In this document: piece after piece, positions 1 to 9,125 of the stretch
Numbering within the stretch: position 1 is the stretch's first letter
Layout of the letters: each line of letters starts with the position of its first letter
Source of the DNA: an uncultured Blautia sp.
Lineage (GTDB): Bacteria > Bacillota > Clostridia > Lachnospirales > Lachnospiraceae
Length of the DNA: 49,810 nucleotides
Direction: 5' to 3'
Assembly (NCBI RefSeq): GCF_934424005.1
Contig: NZ_CAKRXI010000024.1
Coordinates: 1-49,810 of the forward strand
The notes under the pieces: generated by a model
What the model was told of the DNA's origin: nothing
The model's database searches: none
Seen by the model: only the letters and a program-made list of their open reading frames with translations
Program-made: the position numbers and the translations under genes

Positions 1-273
1 TGCAATGAACTTTGGTTTCAGTTCCCGTGCAGCTTCTTCAATATCATGAATAAACTTTGCATCATTCCCCATAACCGCATCAATTTCGCTCAGACCGGAT
101 ATGAAAATCAGGCTGTCCTGGTCATACCAGCGGATCTCATCATGCGTATTATAGGTAGAATTACATCCAGACGGATCATGCATGACCACCATTCCGCCAA
201 GCTCATACAAAGCTGAACAGACACCTGAAACATCCGCTGTATAAACCGGTATGATCTTATACGACTGTCTCAT
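1..273 (-). CDS. Nitrogenase component 1-like protein (NifK1-like), C-terminus beyond window
   Basis: The first 91 residues of a NifD/NifK (oxidoreductase component 1) family protein; the gene runs off the left edge. The start ATG at 273 overlaps the stop of the NifD1-like gene as ATGA, so the two are translationally coupled. It aligns well with the NifK2-like protein at 7857-8900: both have an ELGG(M/I)VV strand, then D-x-x-G-C with the Cys at residue 37, then DE-x-RW. In nitrogenase relatives a Cys at the D/K interface ligates an FeS cluster, so C37 is a probable ligand (inference). It is the last visible gene of the regulator-nifH1-nifD1-nifK1 operon. The substrate is unknown. The family is fairly sure; the name NifK1 is only a label. 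Confidence 0.8.
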   Translation of the reverse strand, partial: MRQSYKIIPVYTADVSGVCSALYELGGMVVMHDPSGCNSTYNTHDEIRWYDQDSLIFISGLSEIDAVMGNDAKFIHDIEEAARELKPKFIA

Positions 274-1616
274 ATGCAGCTCTCGCACCCCCATCCTTTA
301 CGGACGATCAGATCCTCCGGATCTTTTTCCTCAAGAAAAGCCTCTGTCATCAGCTGTGCTGTCCTTCTTATTCCTTCAAAGCCCCAGAGACCTCCGCCCT
401 GAACCATATTGACAAAGTTCCTGCTTTCACTGAACCAGGCTGCTTTTTGTCCGATCGCCAAAACTTTATTCTCTGTTTTGCGCGGAAGAACTCTCATTTT
501 TGCATGTATTGTAGCGCGCAGTTCCAGTTCCGGATAGTGGATTTTCAGCCAGTCAAAAGCAGATTTTTCTTCCGGACTGATGCTGTCAAGGCAGATCGTC
601 TTCACCTGAAATCCATGTTCTAAAAGGACTTTTGCAAGGCCCAGCGGTCTTGGATGGAACATATAATCCAGCATGACCGGAGTATCTCCAATAACGTTTT
701 TTGCATTGGAAAGAGACTCTTCACAGCGGACGGTTTCTCGTTTAAAATATGCCTCAAGTTCTTCTGCCTGCATATTAATTTTAAGTTTATTTATAAGCGT
801 CCGAAGCTCCTCTTTGATCTCGTCATAATCAAAGCTTCCCGGCAGATATAAATGTTCTCTTTTAAAGCGCTCTGCAAGAATATCTGCACCATATTTTGCC
901 GGCGGATAGCAGGAAATAAACGTTTCTGCTTCACCAAGCTTCTGATATTCTTCCCAGGTTTTACACGCTGGAAGTTCGCGCAGAATATATCCATTTCTTT
1001 GAAGCAGTTGTTTGATATCACTATCTTCATCCAATGCAAAATCACTCCCGACAAGAGCGACTGTTTTTTCATCCGCCGCCTGTATTCTGAGCGGTTCATA
1101 CATTGCTTTTCGAAGTTTCTGATCCGGCGTAGCTCCATGTTTCTGCATGATCGGATCCATATAACAGCGTACGAACACGATCTCCGGAAAGCGTGCTTCC
1201 AGTTCTCCATACACCAGTTCCAGGTCGCATCCCAGAAAATGATGCAGACATACTGTAAAAAGAAGCACTGCTTTCGGTTTTTTTTCAAGTTTCTTCAGAA
1301 CATCGGTCACTCCTTCGATCGTCACATCCTCCAGATTTCCATTGAGAAGATTTTCTTCTTCTACGATCACAAAGGAAAAACGTTCTGCTGCATTCATCTC
1401 TGCCGCAGTCAGGACAACTCCCCGCATGCAGTTGTCTGCACAGACATAAATCTGGATTGCCTCTGGCATCAGCATTCCGGTATGAACAATGTTCCAGTTA
1501 CCATGTGCGGGAGAATTAAATTCCAGACCTGTTGGAAATGGAACAGGAAAATCAGCCTCTCCAATCGTTATAACCGCACCTTCCGGATCTATCTCACCAC
1601 CAACTCGTTTCAGCAT
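270..1616 (-). CDS. Nitrogenase component 1-like protein (NifD1-like)
   Basis: A 448-residue relative of the nitrogenase alpha/beta family. I chose the ATG at 1616: it has an AGAGAGGA-type ribosome binding site and overlaps the nifH1 stop by 7 nt, and the family sequence begins there; an upstream in-frame start at 1697 lies inside nifH1. Conserved features shared with the NifD2-like protein are FNSP near residue 33, Cys63 and Cys123, and CYM near 151. Cys63 and Cys123 are likely ligands, together with Cys37 of NifK1, of an interface FeS cluster (inference). The protein ends in a C-x2-C tail (GCESC), which NifD2 lacks. It is shorter than true NifD. It could be a reductase of the protochlorophyllide/CfbD type, but no known substrate fits. 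Confidence 0.82.
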   Translation of the reverse strand: MLKRVGGEIDPEGAVITIGEADFPVPFPTGLEFNSPAHGNWNIVHTGMLMPEAIQIYVCADNCMRGVVLTAAEMNAAERFSFVIVEEENLLNGNLEDVTIEGVTDVLKKLEKKPKAVLLFTVCLHHFLGCDLELVYGELEARFPEIVFVRCYMDPIMQKHGATPDQKLRKAMYEPLRIQAADEKTVALVGSDFALDEDSDIKQLLQRNGYILRELPACKTWEEYQKLGEAETFISCYPPAKYGADILAERFKREHLYLPGSFDYDEIKEELRTLINKLKINMQAEELEAYFKRETVRCEESLSNAKNVIGDTPVMLDYMFHPRPLGLAKVLLEHGFQVKTICLDSISPEEKSAFDWLKIHYPELELRATIHAKMRVLPRKTENKVLAIGQKAAWFSESRNFVNMVQGGGLWGFEGIRRTAQLMTEAFLEEKDPEDLIVRKGWGCESCI

Positions 1617-2377
1617 AAACCATCCTCTCTGCAGAGGTTCAGAATCTGCTCTGCCAGTATGCGGTATTCTGTTGCCATTTCGCTTTCCGGATAACATTCC
1701 ATCAAAGTCTTTCCCTGTTCTTCTGCGTCTGTAACCAGATCACTGTGGGTAAGTTTTCCGATTACCTTTGTTTCAAAATCTTCCGCAAGTTCCTGTACTT
1801 TTTCTTCTTCCCGTTTTACATTGCGGCGATTCAGGATAATTCCTCCAAGGGCAGCATAACCACGGTTTCTGAAATTCTGTACCGCCATGGCAATATTGGC
1901 CCCGGCATGGATTGCCATATTTTCCCCGGATGTGATAATAAAAACTTTGTCCGCATATCCTTTTCGCATTGGCATGGAAAAGCCCCCGCAAACAACATCC
2001 CCCAGTACATCATAAAGGACAATATCCGGTTTATAGGTTTCATACGCTCCGGTTTCCTTTAATTTTTCAAGAGCCGTAATGATTCCACGTCCTGCGCAGC
2101 CAAGCCCTGGTGTCGGACCACCTGCCTCTACACAGATCACGCCCTGATAACCGACCATGGTCATGTCTTTGAGTTTGAGGTTCTGCTTTTTTTCATTATA
2201 AAGATCAAGCACCGTTCTCATTTCTTTTCCGTGGCGAAGCTGAATCGTGGAATCTGCTTTTGGATCACAGCCAATCTGCATAACTGTCAAACCTTTTTCT
2301 GCAAGTGCTGCTGCCACATTGGATACAGTCGTTGATTTGCCAATGCCACCTTTGCCGTACACTGCTATTTTAATCAT
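1610..2377 (-). CDS. NifH-like ATP-dependent reductase (Fe protein homolog 1)
   Basis: A 255-residue homolog of nitrogenase Fe protein, BchL and CfbC. It has the P-loop GKGGIGKST at residues 9-17, Cys94 in GLGCAGRG and Cys130 in DVVCGG, which are the two positions whose Cys bridge a [4Fe-4S] cluster in the Fe-protein dimer. It should pass electrons, driven by ATP hydrolysis, to the NifD1/NifK1-like partners encoded next. The start at 2377 follows TGGAGGAAA and overlaps the regulator stop by 8 nt; the in-frame start at 2404 lacks a site. It is a clear paralog of the Fe protein at 13503-14264. No nifB, nifE or nifN is visible, so nitrogen fixation is unlikely. Confidence 0.9.
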   Translation of the reverse strand: MIKIAVYGKGGIGKSTTVSNVAAALAEKGLTVMQIGCDPKADSTIQLRHGKEMRTVLDLYNEKKQNLKLKDMTMVGYQGVICVEAGGPTPGLGCAGRGIITALEKLKETGAYETYKPDIVLYDVLGDVVCGGFSMPMRKGYADKVFIITSGENMAIHAGANIAMAVQNFRNRGYAALGGIILNRRNVKREEEKVQELAEDFETKVIGKLTHSDLVTDAEEQGKTLMECYPESEMATEYRILAEQILNLCREDGLC

Positions 2378-2642
2378 GTTTTTCCTCCATGTGTGTGATA
2401 ACATTGGAATAAGCGGTCTTCGTGGATACGCCTTTCAGTCGGCCAATCTTGCCGGAAAGGGCACTGATGATGTCCTGTGGTGCATCAATTGTGATACTGA
2501 TGATGCTGATTCCTTTTTCACGGTATGGGATGCCCATGCGGCCGATGATGTAGTCGCGGGCATCGTAAAGGAGCTGGTTGAGGGTTTCGATGGAATCGCT
2601 GTCTTCGACGATGATGGATATTACTGCTACTCTTGTGTCCAT
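2370..2642 (-). CDS. TM1266-family iron-only hydrogenase system regulator
   Basis: A 90-residue small ACT-like protein: N-terminal strand [11 protein letters not shown], a helix, then [12 protein letters not shown] and a C-terminal GRLKGVS strand. This matches the TM1266 family annotated as iron-only hydrogenase system regulator, usually found beside HydEFG maturases. Here it instead leads the nifH1-nifD1-nifK1 operon, overlapping nifH1 by 8 nt. The start ATG at 2642 follows GGAGG. A TATAAT -10 box at 2671-2676 lies about 30 bases upstream, next to an 8-bp inverted repeat. There is no HTH visible, so a direct DNA-binding role is doubtful; it may be a sensor or cluster-assembly accessory. Family assignment is good, function unproven. 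Confidence 0.8.
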   Translation of the reverse strand: MDTRVAVISIIVEDSDSIETLNQLLYDARDYIIGRMGIPYREKGISIISITIDAPQDIISALSGKIGRLKGVSTKTAYSNVITHMEEKHD

Positions 2643-2670
2643 GTTGGTCCTCCGTGTTATACATACAATA

Positions 2671-2714
2671 ATTATAGCTGTTCAGTGCCCTCATGGGACA
2701 TTTCTTCTGAACAG
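2671..2714 (-). promoter_or_regulatory. -10 box and palindrome upstream of the nifH1 operon
   Basis: A TATAAT box occupies 2676..2671 on the minus strand. Immediately upstream is a perfect 8-bp inverted repeat, CTGTTCAG at 2678-2685 and CTGAACAG at 2707-2714, with an inner TGTCCC/GGGCA pairing. It lies where the spacer and -35 of this promoter would be, so it could be an operator. No good -35 is visible, which suggests an activator. The same arms recur in the atp operon gaps, so a repeat family is an alternative. Confidence 0.4.
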
Positions 2715-2975
2715 AGCAATATATTATTAAATTCATCCAGTCAACAGAATTCTGCACGAGTAGAAAACTGGATTGAACTGACGGCAAACGGAGATTTCGT
2801 CGAGAGTTATGTGCTAGCCGCTGTCACCGAGCGCACTGTCTGAGGCAAAGCCGAGTTTGCGCGAATGACAGCAAACAAGCGCACGTAACGAACAGAAATC
2901 GCAGTGTGTCAGGAAACCAGTTTTTCTATCTCTGTGCAGATTCGTGATTACTCATAATTAGTGATTACTCATATC
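2715..2975. repeat. Non-coding gap with nested inverted repeat and direct repeat
   Basis: This stretch between hypE and the TM1266-like gene has no credible gene. It holds a three-level nested inverted repeat at 2821-2871 (CTGTCA/TGACAG outside, GCGCA/TGCGC inside, GGC-AAA-GCC at the centre). It also holds a 16-base direct repeat at 2940-2955 and 2957-2972, differing in one base, just after the hypE stop. The nested repeat may be an intergenic repeat element or a weak terminator for the hyp operon; there is no clear U-tract. Confidence 0.5.
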
Positions 2976-3992
2976 TTAACATATACGTGGCAGTAACTCT
3001 CCACCCGGCTGCGGAAGTAACGCCTGCGTTCCAATCTCAGTGGTCATAACTACCTTGCCAGGCTGGTCTGACGTCACTTCACCGATAATGGCAGCTTCTT
3101 TCGAATACGGACACTGACGGAGAGTTTCAACGATCTTATCAGCTTCAGCTTTTGGTGCCATGATGACCATACGGCCTTCGCATGCCAGATAAAGTGGTTC
3201 GAGTCCGAGCATGCCACAGACTCCTTTGACTTCCGGTGCTACCGGAACGGAGGCGGCATCAAGTCGAATCCCAACATTGCTCTGTCCGGCTATTTCATAG
3301 AGAACAGTTCCGACACCACCTCTTGTAGCATCGCGGATTACATGGAGATCATGAGTCGTGTTCATAACAGCTTCTACTGTTTTCCAGAGAGGCGCGCAGT
3401 CGCTGGTAACATTTGCTTCGATTCCGAAATCTTCTCTTGCAAGAAGGATCGTGCATCCATGTCTTCCGACATCTCCGGTCACGATAATCGCATCTCCCGG
3501 CTGCGCAAGTGTTCCGCCAACATTTACTCCGTCTTCAATCTGTCCCATTCCGGTCGTTGTGATAAAAACACCATCCACCTGTCCTTTTCCGGCTACTTTG
3601 GTGTCTCCGGACACGATATGTACACCTGCTTCTGCCGCCGTTTTTTCCATCGCAGAAACGATTTCTTCCAGTTTTTCCATCGAAAATCCCTCTTCGATAA
3701 CAAATGCACAGGTCAGATAGAGTGGTTTTGCACCCATACATGCAAGATCATTGACTGTTCCGCAGATAGAAAGTTTACCGATATTTCCACCCGGAAAAAA
3801 AGCCGGTGAAACGATAAATCCGTCTGTTGATACTGCCATTTTTCCTGCCGGCGGAGTCAATACTGCTGCATCATCTGCAGTCAGATCCGGATTTGCAAAA
3901 TGTGCTGCAAAAATCTGGTCGATCAGTTCAGAGGTCTGGCGACCTCCGGCACCGTGTGCCATCGTTACTGTTTTATCTTTTAAACTGCTCAT
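2976..3992 (-). CDS. hypE: Hydrogenase maturation carbamoyl dehydratase HypE
   Basis: HypE takes a carbamoyl group from HypF onto its C-terminal Cys and dehydrates it with ATP to a thiocyanate, the source of the CN ligands of the Fe(CN)2CO group. The 338-residue protein has the family N-terminus (VTMAHGAGGR near 9-18), AIR-synthase-like domains with DDAAVL and GGNIG, and ends exactly in PRIC, the reactive C-terminal Cys. It is therefore probably active. The start at 3992 follows AGAGGATGAT. It is the last gene of the nifK2-hypFCDE operon, 95 bases after hypD. No hypA, hypB or [NiFe] hydrogenase subunit is seen in the window, which is odd for this gene. Confidence 0.95.
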   Translation of the reverse strand: MSSLKDKTVTMAHGAGGRQTSELIDQIFAAHFANPDLTADDAAVLTPPAGKMAVSTDGFIVSPAFFPGGNIGKLSICGTVNDLACMGAKPLYLTCAFVIEEGFSMEKLEEIVSAMEKTAAEAGVHIVSGDTKVAGKGQVDGVFITTTGMGQIEDGVNVGGTLAQPGDAIIVTGDVGRHGCTILLAREDFGIEANVTSDCAPLWKTVEAVMNTTHDLHVIRDATRGGVGTVLYEIAGQSNVGIRLDAASVPVAPEVKGVCGMLGLEPLYLACEGRMVIMAPKAEADKIVETLRQCPYSKEAAIIGEVTSDQPGKVVMTTEIGTQALLPQPGGELLPRIC

Positions 3993-4087
3993 AGGATCAT
4001 CCTCTTTTTCTTAATATTATCATACCTGCAGATTGCTTCATTACTTCGTAATTCTCGCAGTCTTACAATCATTCGGAATACGTTGAT

Positions 4088-5140
4088 TTATTGATTGTCT
4101 CCATACGCATAATAAGCCGAACATGCGCCTTCATTCGAAACCATACACGCGCCTACCGGATGTTGCGGGGTACAGACTTTCCCAAATACTTTGCAATCGG
4201 ATGGTTTACATTTTCCCTGCAGGACATCTCCGCACCGACAGGCAGGATTCGCTTTGCCCTGAATCGGCGGAATGTTGTATTTCTTTCTTGCATCAAATGC
4301 ACTCCACTCTTTTTTGAGACAGACTCCTGATTTTGGAATCACTCCAAGACCTCTCCACTCACTATCGCAGGCCTCTGTCATTTTTTCGGTAAGCTGCTGT
4401 GCCTCACGACTTCCTTCTGGCTTCACAACTCGCGGATAGCAGTTTACAAAGAACGGTTTTCCCTCCTGAAATTTCACCAGTGCAACCGCCAGTGCTGTAA
4501 GAAGTTCTTTTGCTGTAAAACCGGCCACAACACCACTTACCCCTTCCTCTGTCAGATCTTCACAGAGTTCCGTACCTGTGATTGCATTGACATGTCCGGG
4601 ATACAGAAAAACATCTGCACTTCCTTTTAAGGCTTCATATGCCTGTGGCATGGTCTTATTTGCCATCAAAAGAGAGTAGTTTTCAAGGCCATCTTGTTTC
4701 GCCTGCTTTACAGAAAGACACTCTGCCGGTGTCGTTGTTTCAAAGCCGACTGAAAGGAAAACAACCTGTTCATTTGAATGTTCAAGAGCATATTTTTCCG
4801 CATCTGCCGGAGAATAAACGATTCTGATCTTTGCTCCTTTTTCTCTTGCTCCTGCAAGGCTCATCTCTGTTCCCGGAACACGCACCAGATCTCCAAAAGT
4901 GCAGATCGTCACATTTTTTTCCAGTGCCAGCCACACCGCCTCATCAATAAATCCAACTGGTGTTACGCAGACCGGGCATCCCGGACCCGAGATCAGTTCG
5001 ACCTGTGACGGAAGGAGTTTACGGATTCCCAGGCGAAAAATCTCGTGTGTATGTGTTCCGCACACTTCCATAATACGGACTGCCGGGCCATCGTAATTCT
5101 CTATGATCTCCCGCGCTGTTCTTTTTTTCTCTTCTCCCAT
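4088..5140 (-). CDS. hypD: Hydrogenase formation protein HypD
   Basis: HypD is the FeS scaffold that, with HypC, carries the Fe(CN)2CO unit. The 350 residues show the family Cys motifs in order: MEVCGTHTHE near 24-33 (the CGTH site), GPGCPVCVTP near 53-62, and the C-terminal C-rich block with CRCGDVL, CKPSDC and the final ACS that bind the [4Fe-4S] cluster. All essential motifs are present. The start ATG at 5140 shares one base with the hypC stop (TAATG), so the two are coupled. It fits an active maturation pathway even though no [NiFe] hydrogenase lies nearby. Confidence 0.95.
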   Translation of the reverse strand: MGEEKKRTAREIIENYDGPAVRIMEVCGTHTHEIFRLGIRKLLPSQVELISGPGCPVCVTPVGFIDEAVWLALEKNVTICTFGDLVRVPGTEMSLAGAREKGAKIRIVYSPADAEKYALEHSNEQVVFLSVGFETTTPAECLSVKQAKQDGLENYSLLMANKTMPQAYEALKGSADVFLYPGHVNAITGTELCEDLTEEGVSGVVAGFTAKELLTALAVALVKFQEGKPFFVNCYPRVVKPEGSREAQQLTEKMTEACDSEWRGLGVIPKSGVCLKKEWSAFDARKKYNIPPIQGKANPACRCGDVLQGKCKPSDCKVFGKVCTPQHPVGACMVSNEGACSAYYAYGDNQ

Positions 5141-5349
5141 TACAGCAGGTCCTCCATTAACTGATCTGTTTCATCTTCGTCTTCATCGGTGATCTTTGCG
5201 ATTGCAACGCCTGCGTGAACCATCACATAGTCGCCTGGCTCCAGTTCTTCCAGAAGCTGTGCGGAAACTTCTCTCTTAGCTCCACCAGCATCTACAACGG
5301 CTGTTCCTTCACTGATTTTTACTACTTTTGCTGATAACCCTACACACAT
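5140..5349 (-). CDS. hypC: HypC/HybG/HupF-family maturation chaperone
   Basis: A 69-residue OB-fold chaperone that partners HypD and normally delivers the Fe(CN)2CO unit to the hydrogenase large subunit. It starts MCVG, with the invariant Cys2 that is essential in this family, and has the GDYVMVHAGVAIAKI block near 39-53. The tail is unusually acidic (DEDEDETDQ). The start follows AAAAGGGAGG. It overlaps hypD by one base. Since no [NiFe] large subunit is nearby, its client could be elsewhere in the genome or, as a hypothesis, one of the nitrogenase-like proteins. Confidence 0.95.
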   Translation of the reverse strand: MCVGLSAKVVKISEGTAVVDAGGAKREVSAQLLEELEPGDYVMVHAGVAIAKITDEDEDETDQLMEDLL

Positions 5350-5389
5350 GGTAATGCCTCCCTTTTACTATGTAACTTGTATTATTTTT

Positions 5390-7810
5390 TCAAGAATGCC
5401 CTCGGTTTTTTTCCAGATATGCCATCGCATACACCGCCTGTCCAAGTGCGATCCCACCATCATTCGGCGGTACAAGCTGATGTTTCAACACTTCAAATCC
5501 CTGTTCCAGAAGCATATGATCAGTCAGCTCCAGAAGCAGTCTGTTTTGAAAAACGCCGCCACTTAAGGCTGCTTTATTACAGCCACTCAGTTCTCTGATT
5601 TTCACACAAGCTGCAGTGATCTGACGGGCAAGCTCCTGATGAAAAACATATGCCAGCTTTCCCTGATCTTCTCCATTTAATCGATGATTCAGGATTCCTT
5701 TTATCAAGGATTCTGTGTTGAGCAGCAGACGGTCACCTGCAGAAATCAACTTGTCATCCATTCTCTTTATTTCTTCTGTCTCTGACAGATTTTCATTTCT
5801 ACTGAGAGCATCTGTATCCTTTTGATCGTAACCATATTTTTCAGTTTCCTGAATTTGTTGTTTACTCTTTTCAAGCAAAGTTTCCCGATACTCCTCCGCA
5901 GCAAATTCCAATGCCATAGAAGCCTCACCTTCAAATGTAGACTTCCTTCGGATTCCAAGTATCGCACTCACGCCGTCAAACAAGCGTCCTGCACTGGTTG
6001 ATATCACGGCATTGATCTTACGATCTGCCAAGGTAAACTGCACGTTTGCTTCCTGTTTCGTACAAAGTTCTAATTTTTCTGTGATCTCAGATGCCTTTTT
6101 TCTGTCACCTGTCATTCCATAGATCAGAGAAACTGCAATTCTCCATCCTTCTTTCGAAGAAGCGTCTCCACCAACCTGAAGAAACGGCATCACACTTCCC
6201 ATCCTCGTGAATCCATCTAAATCTGACAACAGGATTTCTCCTCCCCAGATTGTACCGTCAGTTCCATATCCGGTTCCATCAAAGGATACACCGATCACCT
6301 GCCCTGCACAGTCATTTTCCGCCATGCAGGAAAGGATATGTGCATAATGATGCTGCACTTTCACCACCGGAAGTCCCAGTTCTTCCGCTACCATCACGGA
6401 ATTGTACTTTGGATGCATATCACAGCATACGATCTCCGGTTCTACTTCCAGGAGTGTTTCCAGCCTTCCTACAGTCTCCTTAAGTGCTTTTACCGTTCGC
6501 AGATCTTCCAGATCTCCGACATATGGCGACGGATAAAAGCGGTTATCCACACCGATGCAAAAAGAATTCTTGAGTTCTCCACCAATGGCAAGCACCTGCC
6601 CCCGATATGGTGTGGAAACCATAAACGGAAGGGGTGCATACCCTCTGGAACGGCGAATCATATATGGTTTATCCTCATAAAAATCCATTACCGAATCGTC
6701 CGCGCGGATACGGATCTTGCGATCATGGGACAGCATACAGTCGCAGAATCCTGACAGCTCTGCCTCTGCTTCCTGATCATCACGACAGATTGGTGCGCCA
6801 GAAGTATTTCCACTGGTCATTACCAGAAATTCCGGAATTTCAATTCCGTCATCATATGTAAAAATCAAGAGCTGTACTGGTGCATATGGCAGCATCACGC
6901 CAACTTTGGGATTACCCGGTGCTACGGACAGACAGAGGTTTTTTGCTTCTTTTTTCTTATCCAGAAGCAGGATCGGTTTCTGGTGTCCATCGAGGATTCT
7001 GACCTGTTCTGTGCTCACTTCACATTCTTTTCTGACTGCTTTGAGATCTTTTGCCATCACTGCAAACGGCTTCATCGGACGATGTTTAAGCTGGCGAAGT
7101 CTGCTTACTGCAGTTTCATCCGAAGCATCACAGCAAAGATGAAAGCCTCCGATTCCCTTGATTGCAACAATACCGCCCTCAGCAATCATTTTTCTCGCAT
7201 AAGTGATCGCTTCTCTGCCCCGTTCTTCTCTGCCGATCAGATACACTTCCGGACCACATTCATTGCAGCAGACCGGCTGTGCATCATATCTTCGGGTTAC
7301 CGGATCATTATATTCCTTTGCACAATCCGGACACATCGGAAACTCTTTCATACTGGTCCGCTCACGGTCATAAGGCAGCGAATCCAGTATCGTCAGCCTT
7401 GGCCCACAGCAGGTGCAGTTAATAAACGGATGCAGATATCTCCTATTCTTCGGGTCAAACATTTCCTCTTTGCATTCCTCACAGATTGCGATATCCGGAG
7501 AGACAAAGATTTCTCCCTTTGTCTTTTCACTTTCGATAATATCAAACTGTGTATAACTCTCTGAATTCTCTATATTTTCTACATTTATCTTCAGGATTGC
7601 CGCACGCTTCGGTGGACGATTCTGGATATCTGAGATAAATTCTTCCACTGCCTCTGTGCTTCCCTGTGCGTAAATCTCTACATAAGGCCCTTTATTACAG
7701 ACATTTCCATGTATTCCACGAGCAGCTGCATGCCGGCTGACTGTCGGCCGGAAACCAACACCCTGCACGATTCCGTAAACGCGGATCTGTCTGGTGATCT
7801 CTTCACTCAT
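5390..7810 (-). CDS. hypF: Carbamoyltransferase HypF
   Basis: HypF turns carbamoyl phosphate and ATP into the carbamoyl group given to HypE. Domains in order: acylphosphatase (YGIVQGVGFRP near the N-terminus), a double zinc-finger region with four C-x2-C pairs (CEEC, CTCC, CPDC, CNEC), a YrdC-like domain, and a Kae1-like domain (VQHHYAH, then FDGTGYG). I chose the ATG at 7810, which follows TTGGAGAAGC; the in-frame ATG at 7840 has no site. The 806-residue length is slightly above usual. The excess is a charged, low-complexity insert at about 625-690 in the C-terminal domain. It lies 46 bases after nifK2 and 40 before hypC. Confidence 0.95.
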   Translation of the reverse strand: MSEEITRQIRVYGIVQGVGFRPTVSRHAAARGIHGNVCNKGPYVEIYAQGSTEAVEEFISDIQNRPPKRAAILKINVENIENSESYTQFDIIESEKTKGEIFVSPDIAICEECKEEMFDPKNRRYLHPFINCTCCGPRLTILDSLPYDRERTSMKEFPMCPDCAKEYNDPVTRRYDAQPVCCNECGPEVYLIGREERGREAITYARKMIAEGGIVAIKGIGGFHLCCDASDETAVSRLRQLKHRPMKPFAVMAKDLKAVRKECEVSTEQVRILDGHQKPILLLDKKKEAKNLCLSVAPGNPKVGVMLPYAPVQLLIFTYDDGIEIPEFLVMTSGNTSGAPICRDDQEAEAELSGFCDCMLSHDRKIRIRADDSVMDFYEDKPYMIRRSRGYAPLPFMVSTPYRGQVLAIGGELKNSFCIGVDNRFYPSPYVGDLEDLRTVKALKETVGRLETLLEVEPEIVCCDMHPKYNSVMVAEELGLPVVKVQHHYAHILSCMAENDCAGQVIGVSFDGTGYGTDGTIWGGEILLSDLDGFTRMGSVMPFLQVGGDASSKEGWRIAVSLIYGMTGDRKKASEITEKLELCTKQEANVQFTLADRKINAVISTSAGRLFDGVSAILGIRRKSTFEGEASMALEFAAEEYRETLLEKSKQQIQETEKYGYDQKDTDALSRNENLSETEEIKRMDDKLISAGDRLLLNTESLIKGILNHRLNGEDQGKLAYVFHQELARQITAACVKIRELSGCNKAALSGGVFQNRLLLELTDHMLLEQGFEVLKHQLVPPNDGGIALGQAVYAMAYLEKNRGHS

Positions 7811-7856
7811 AAGCTTCTCCAATCTGCTGTATTCCTTCATAAATGCAGCAGGATTT

Positions 7857-8900
7857 CTATTTTCCGATCAACTTTCCTGACACTGCAAAGTGCCTCGTAT
7901 TTACAAATATTCCTTTAAATTTGGGTGTCATCTGTTTCATACATTCATCCGCAAAAATGATATCAAACTCTCCATTTTGTACAAGTTCTATGTAAGCATC
8001 CTCGTCACGGAGAAGCACATCTCCATCTGCCAGATGTTCTTTTTTCATCATAAACCAGCTTGCGATCTGAACCGTTTTTACGCCCTTTTTCAACAGTTCT
8101 TTTCGAATAGAATCAGCAATCACCTGCTGATGTACAACGAGAACTTTTTTACCGGTATAATCCACATCCGGAAGCAGTTCATCCACCAGTGGATAGTGAA
8201 TTTCATACGGTGTTCCGAATGTCTTTTCCAGATATTTTGCAGTCATAATGGCCGCCGGCGAGACAACGATATTTTTACTTACTGAGGAGGCTTCTCTTAT
8301 CTCTTCCAGCCCGTCTCCCATGCAGTAACAGACTGCCTGTTTGCCATATTTCTGCCGATATAGATCACGTATTTTGTCCGCTGCTTTTAGGTCACTGACA
8401 TCCTGCGGGGTCATCCCCAGAATACCAATTCTGTCTTCTTCCGCCTGATATTTTTCTATCGCAAAAGTCTTGAAGAGTTCCAGGAATGCCTTCTCCTCTC
8501 CCTTATCATAAAGTTCCATTCCGTCTGTATCCACCGTCATAATCGGAAGATTTATTTTCTTTTCTGTCATGCGTTTCAGTGCAAGATAATCCGTCGCGAT
8601 CACTGCCGGAACCGGTGTTCCAATCACTGCTGCGAACGTTGCATCCACTTTCTGCGCTGCATCTGCAAGCTTTGCGACCAGTCGGTCATCACGGCCCAGA
8701 ATGGCATCCATATCTCGAAGTCCAGCACTGAAAATCGCGCTTTTCTGCTCAAACCATCGCGGCTCATCAAAGCCACAGACATTACCCGTACATCCCCCGG
8801 CGTCGCAGATCACCACAATGCCGCCCAGTTCAAAGAGCACTGATACTGCGCCCGACTGATCCGGTGCAAATGGTGTCAGATATTTCCGTAATCCTCTCAT
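7857..8900 (-). CDS. Nitrogenase component 1-like protein (NifK2-like)
   Basis: A 347-residue nitrogenase component 1 family protein, closely related to the partial NifK1 at the left edge: Cys37 in D-x-x-G-C, then FDEPRW. It has extra Cys at 32 and 42. The start ATG at 8900 follows GGGGGGATAAG; the upstream in-frame start at 8966 lies inside the leader-RNA terminator. It is the first gene of the nifK2-hypF-hypC-hypD-hypE operon and is separated from its likely partners NifH2 and NifD2 by the hydrogenase and Rpn genes, yet shares their leader RNA. It is too short for a true NifK. The shared control suggests that NifH2, NifD2, NifK2 and HypCDEF work together (inference). Confidence 0.82.
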   Translation of the reverse strand: MRGLRKYLTPFAPDQSGAVSVLFELGGIVVICDAGGCTGNVCGFDEPRWFEQKSAIFSAGLRDMDAILGRDDRLVAKLADAAQKVDATFAAVIGTPVPAVIATDYLALKRMTEKKINLPIMTVDTDGMELYDKGEEKAFLELFKTFAIEKYQAEEDRIGILGMTPQDVSDLKAADKIRDLYRQKYGKQAVCYCMGDGLEEIREASSVSKNIVVSPAAIMTAKYLEKTFGTPYEIHYPLVDELLPDVDYTGKKVLVVHQQVIADSIRKELLKKGVKTVQIASWFMMKKEHLADGDVLLRDEDAYIELVQNGEFDIIFADECMKQMTPKFKGIFVNTRHFAVSGKLIGK

Positions 8901-8917
8901 CTTATCCCCCCATATAC

Positions 8918-9045
8918 GCAAAAAGACTCCTCCACCGTCAGGGTAGAGAAGTCCTCTAAAAATCATGATAACAACTATTCCTGCTCGGATCTGTATTGAC
9001 CATCCCGGTCCTGTACATTAATCTTTCCTCGCCATCAGAGTCTGT
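8918..9045 (-). promoter_or_regulatory. Structured leader RNA with intrinsic terminator, copy A (candidate riboswitch)
   Basis: The leader of the nifK2-hyp operon. It shares three blocks with copy B at 14308-14440: a 5' block starting CAGACTCTGAYGGC, a middle block ATCCGAGCRGGAATAG followed by TTGTTA, and a 3' block forming a 12-13 bp hairpin (8924-8955) with loop CTGAC and a U-run, an intrinsic terminator. The parts between the blocks differ in length; here the first carries a GACC/GGTC hairpin. The 5' AGACTC can pair with GAGTCT, the 3' edge of the terminator stem, so the two folds compete. This is how a transcription-attenuating riboswitch is built. I could not match it to a known class. 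Confidence 0.7.
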
Positions 9046-9125
9046 TCTTTTACATATAAAATTATGAACGTATCTGTGTAGTTGCATTCAGGTAGAAAGT
9101 GATCATCCTGTCTGCTGATATGTGT

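Noticed and set aside
852..1694. A 280-codon open frame on the plus strand
   Set aside because: It lies wholly antisense to the NifD1-like gene, has no ribosome binding site, and its Cys/Phe-rich translation resembles no family.
2247..2843. A 198-codon plus-strand frame spanning nifH1, the regulator and the gap
   Set aside because: It is antisense to two well-supported, overlapping genes and has no start signal.
8918..9045. Molybdenum-cofactor riboswitch identity for the leader RNA
   Set aside because: The genes suggested it, but the conserved blocks do not match the Moco core I remember, so I left the class open.
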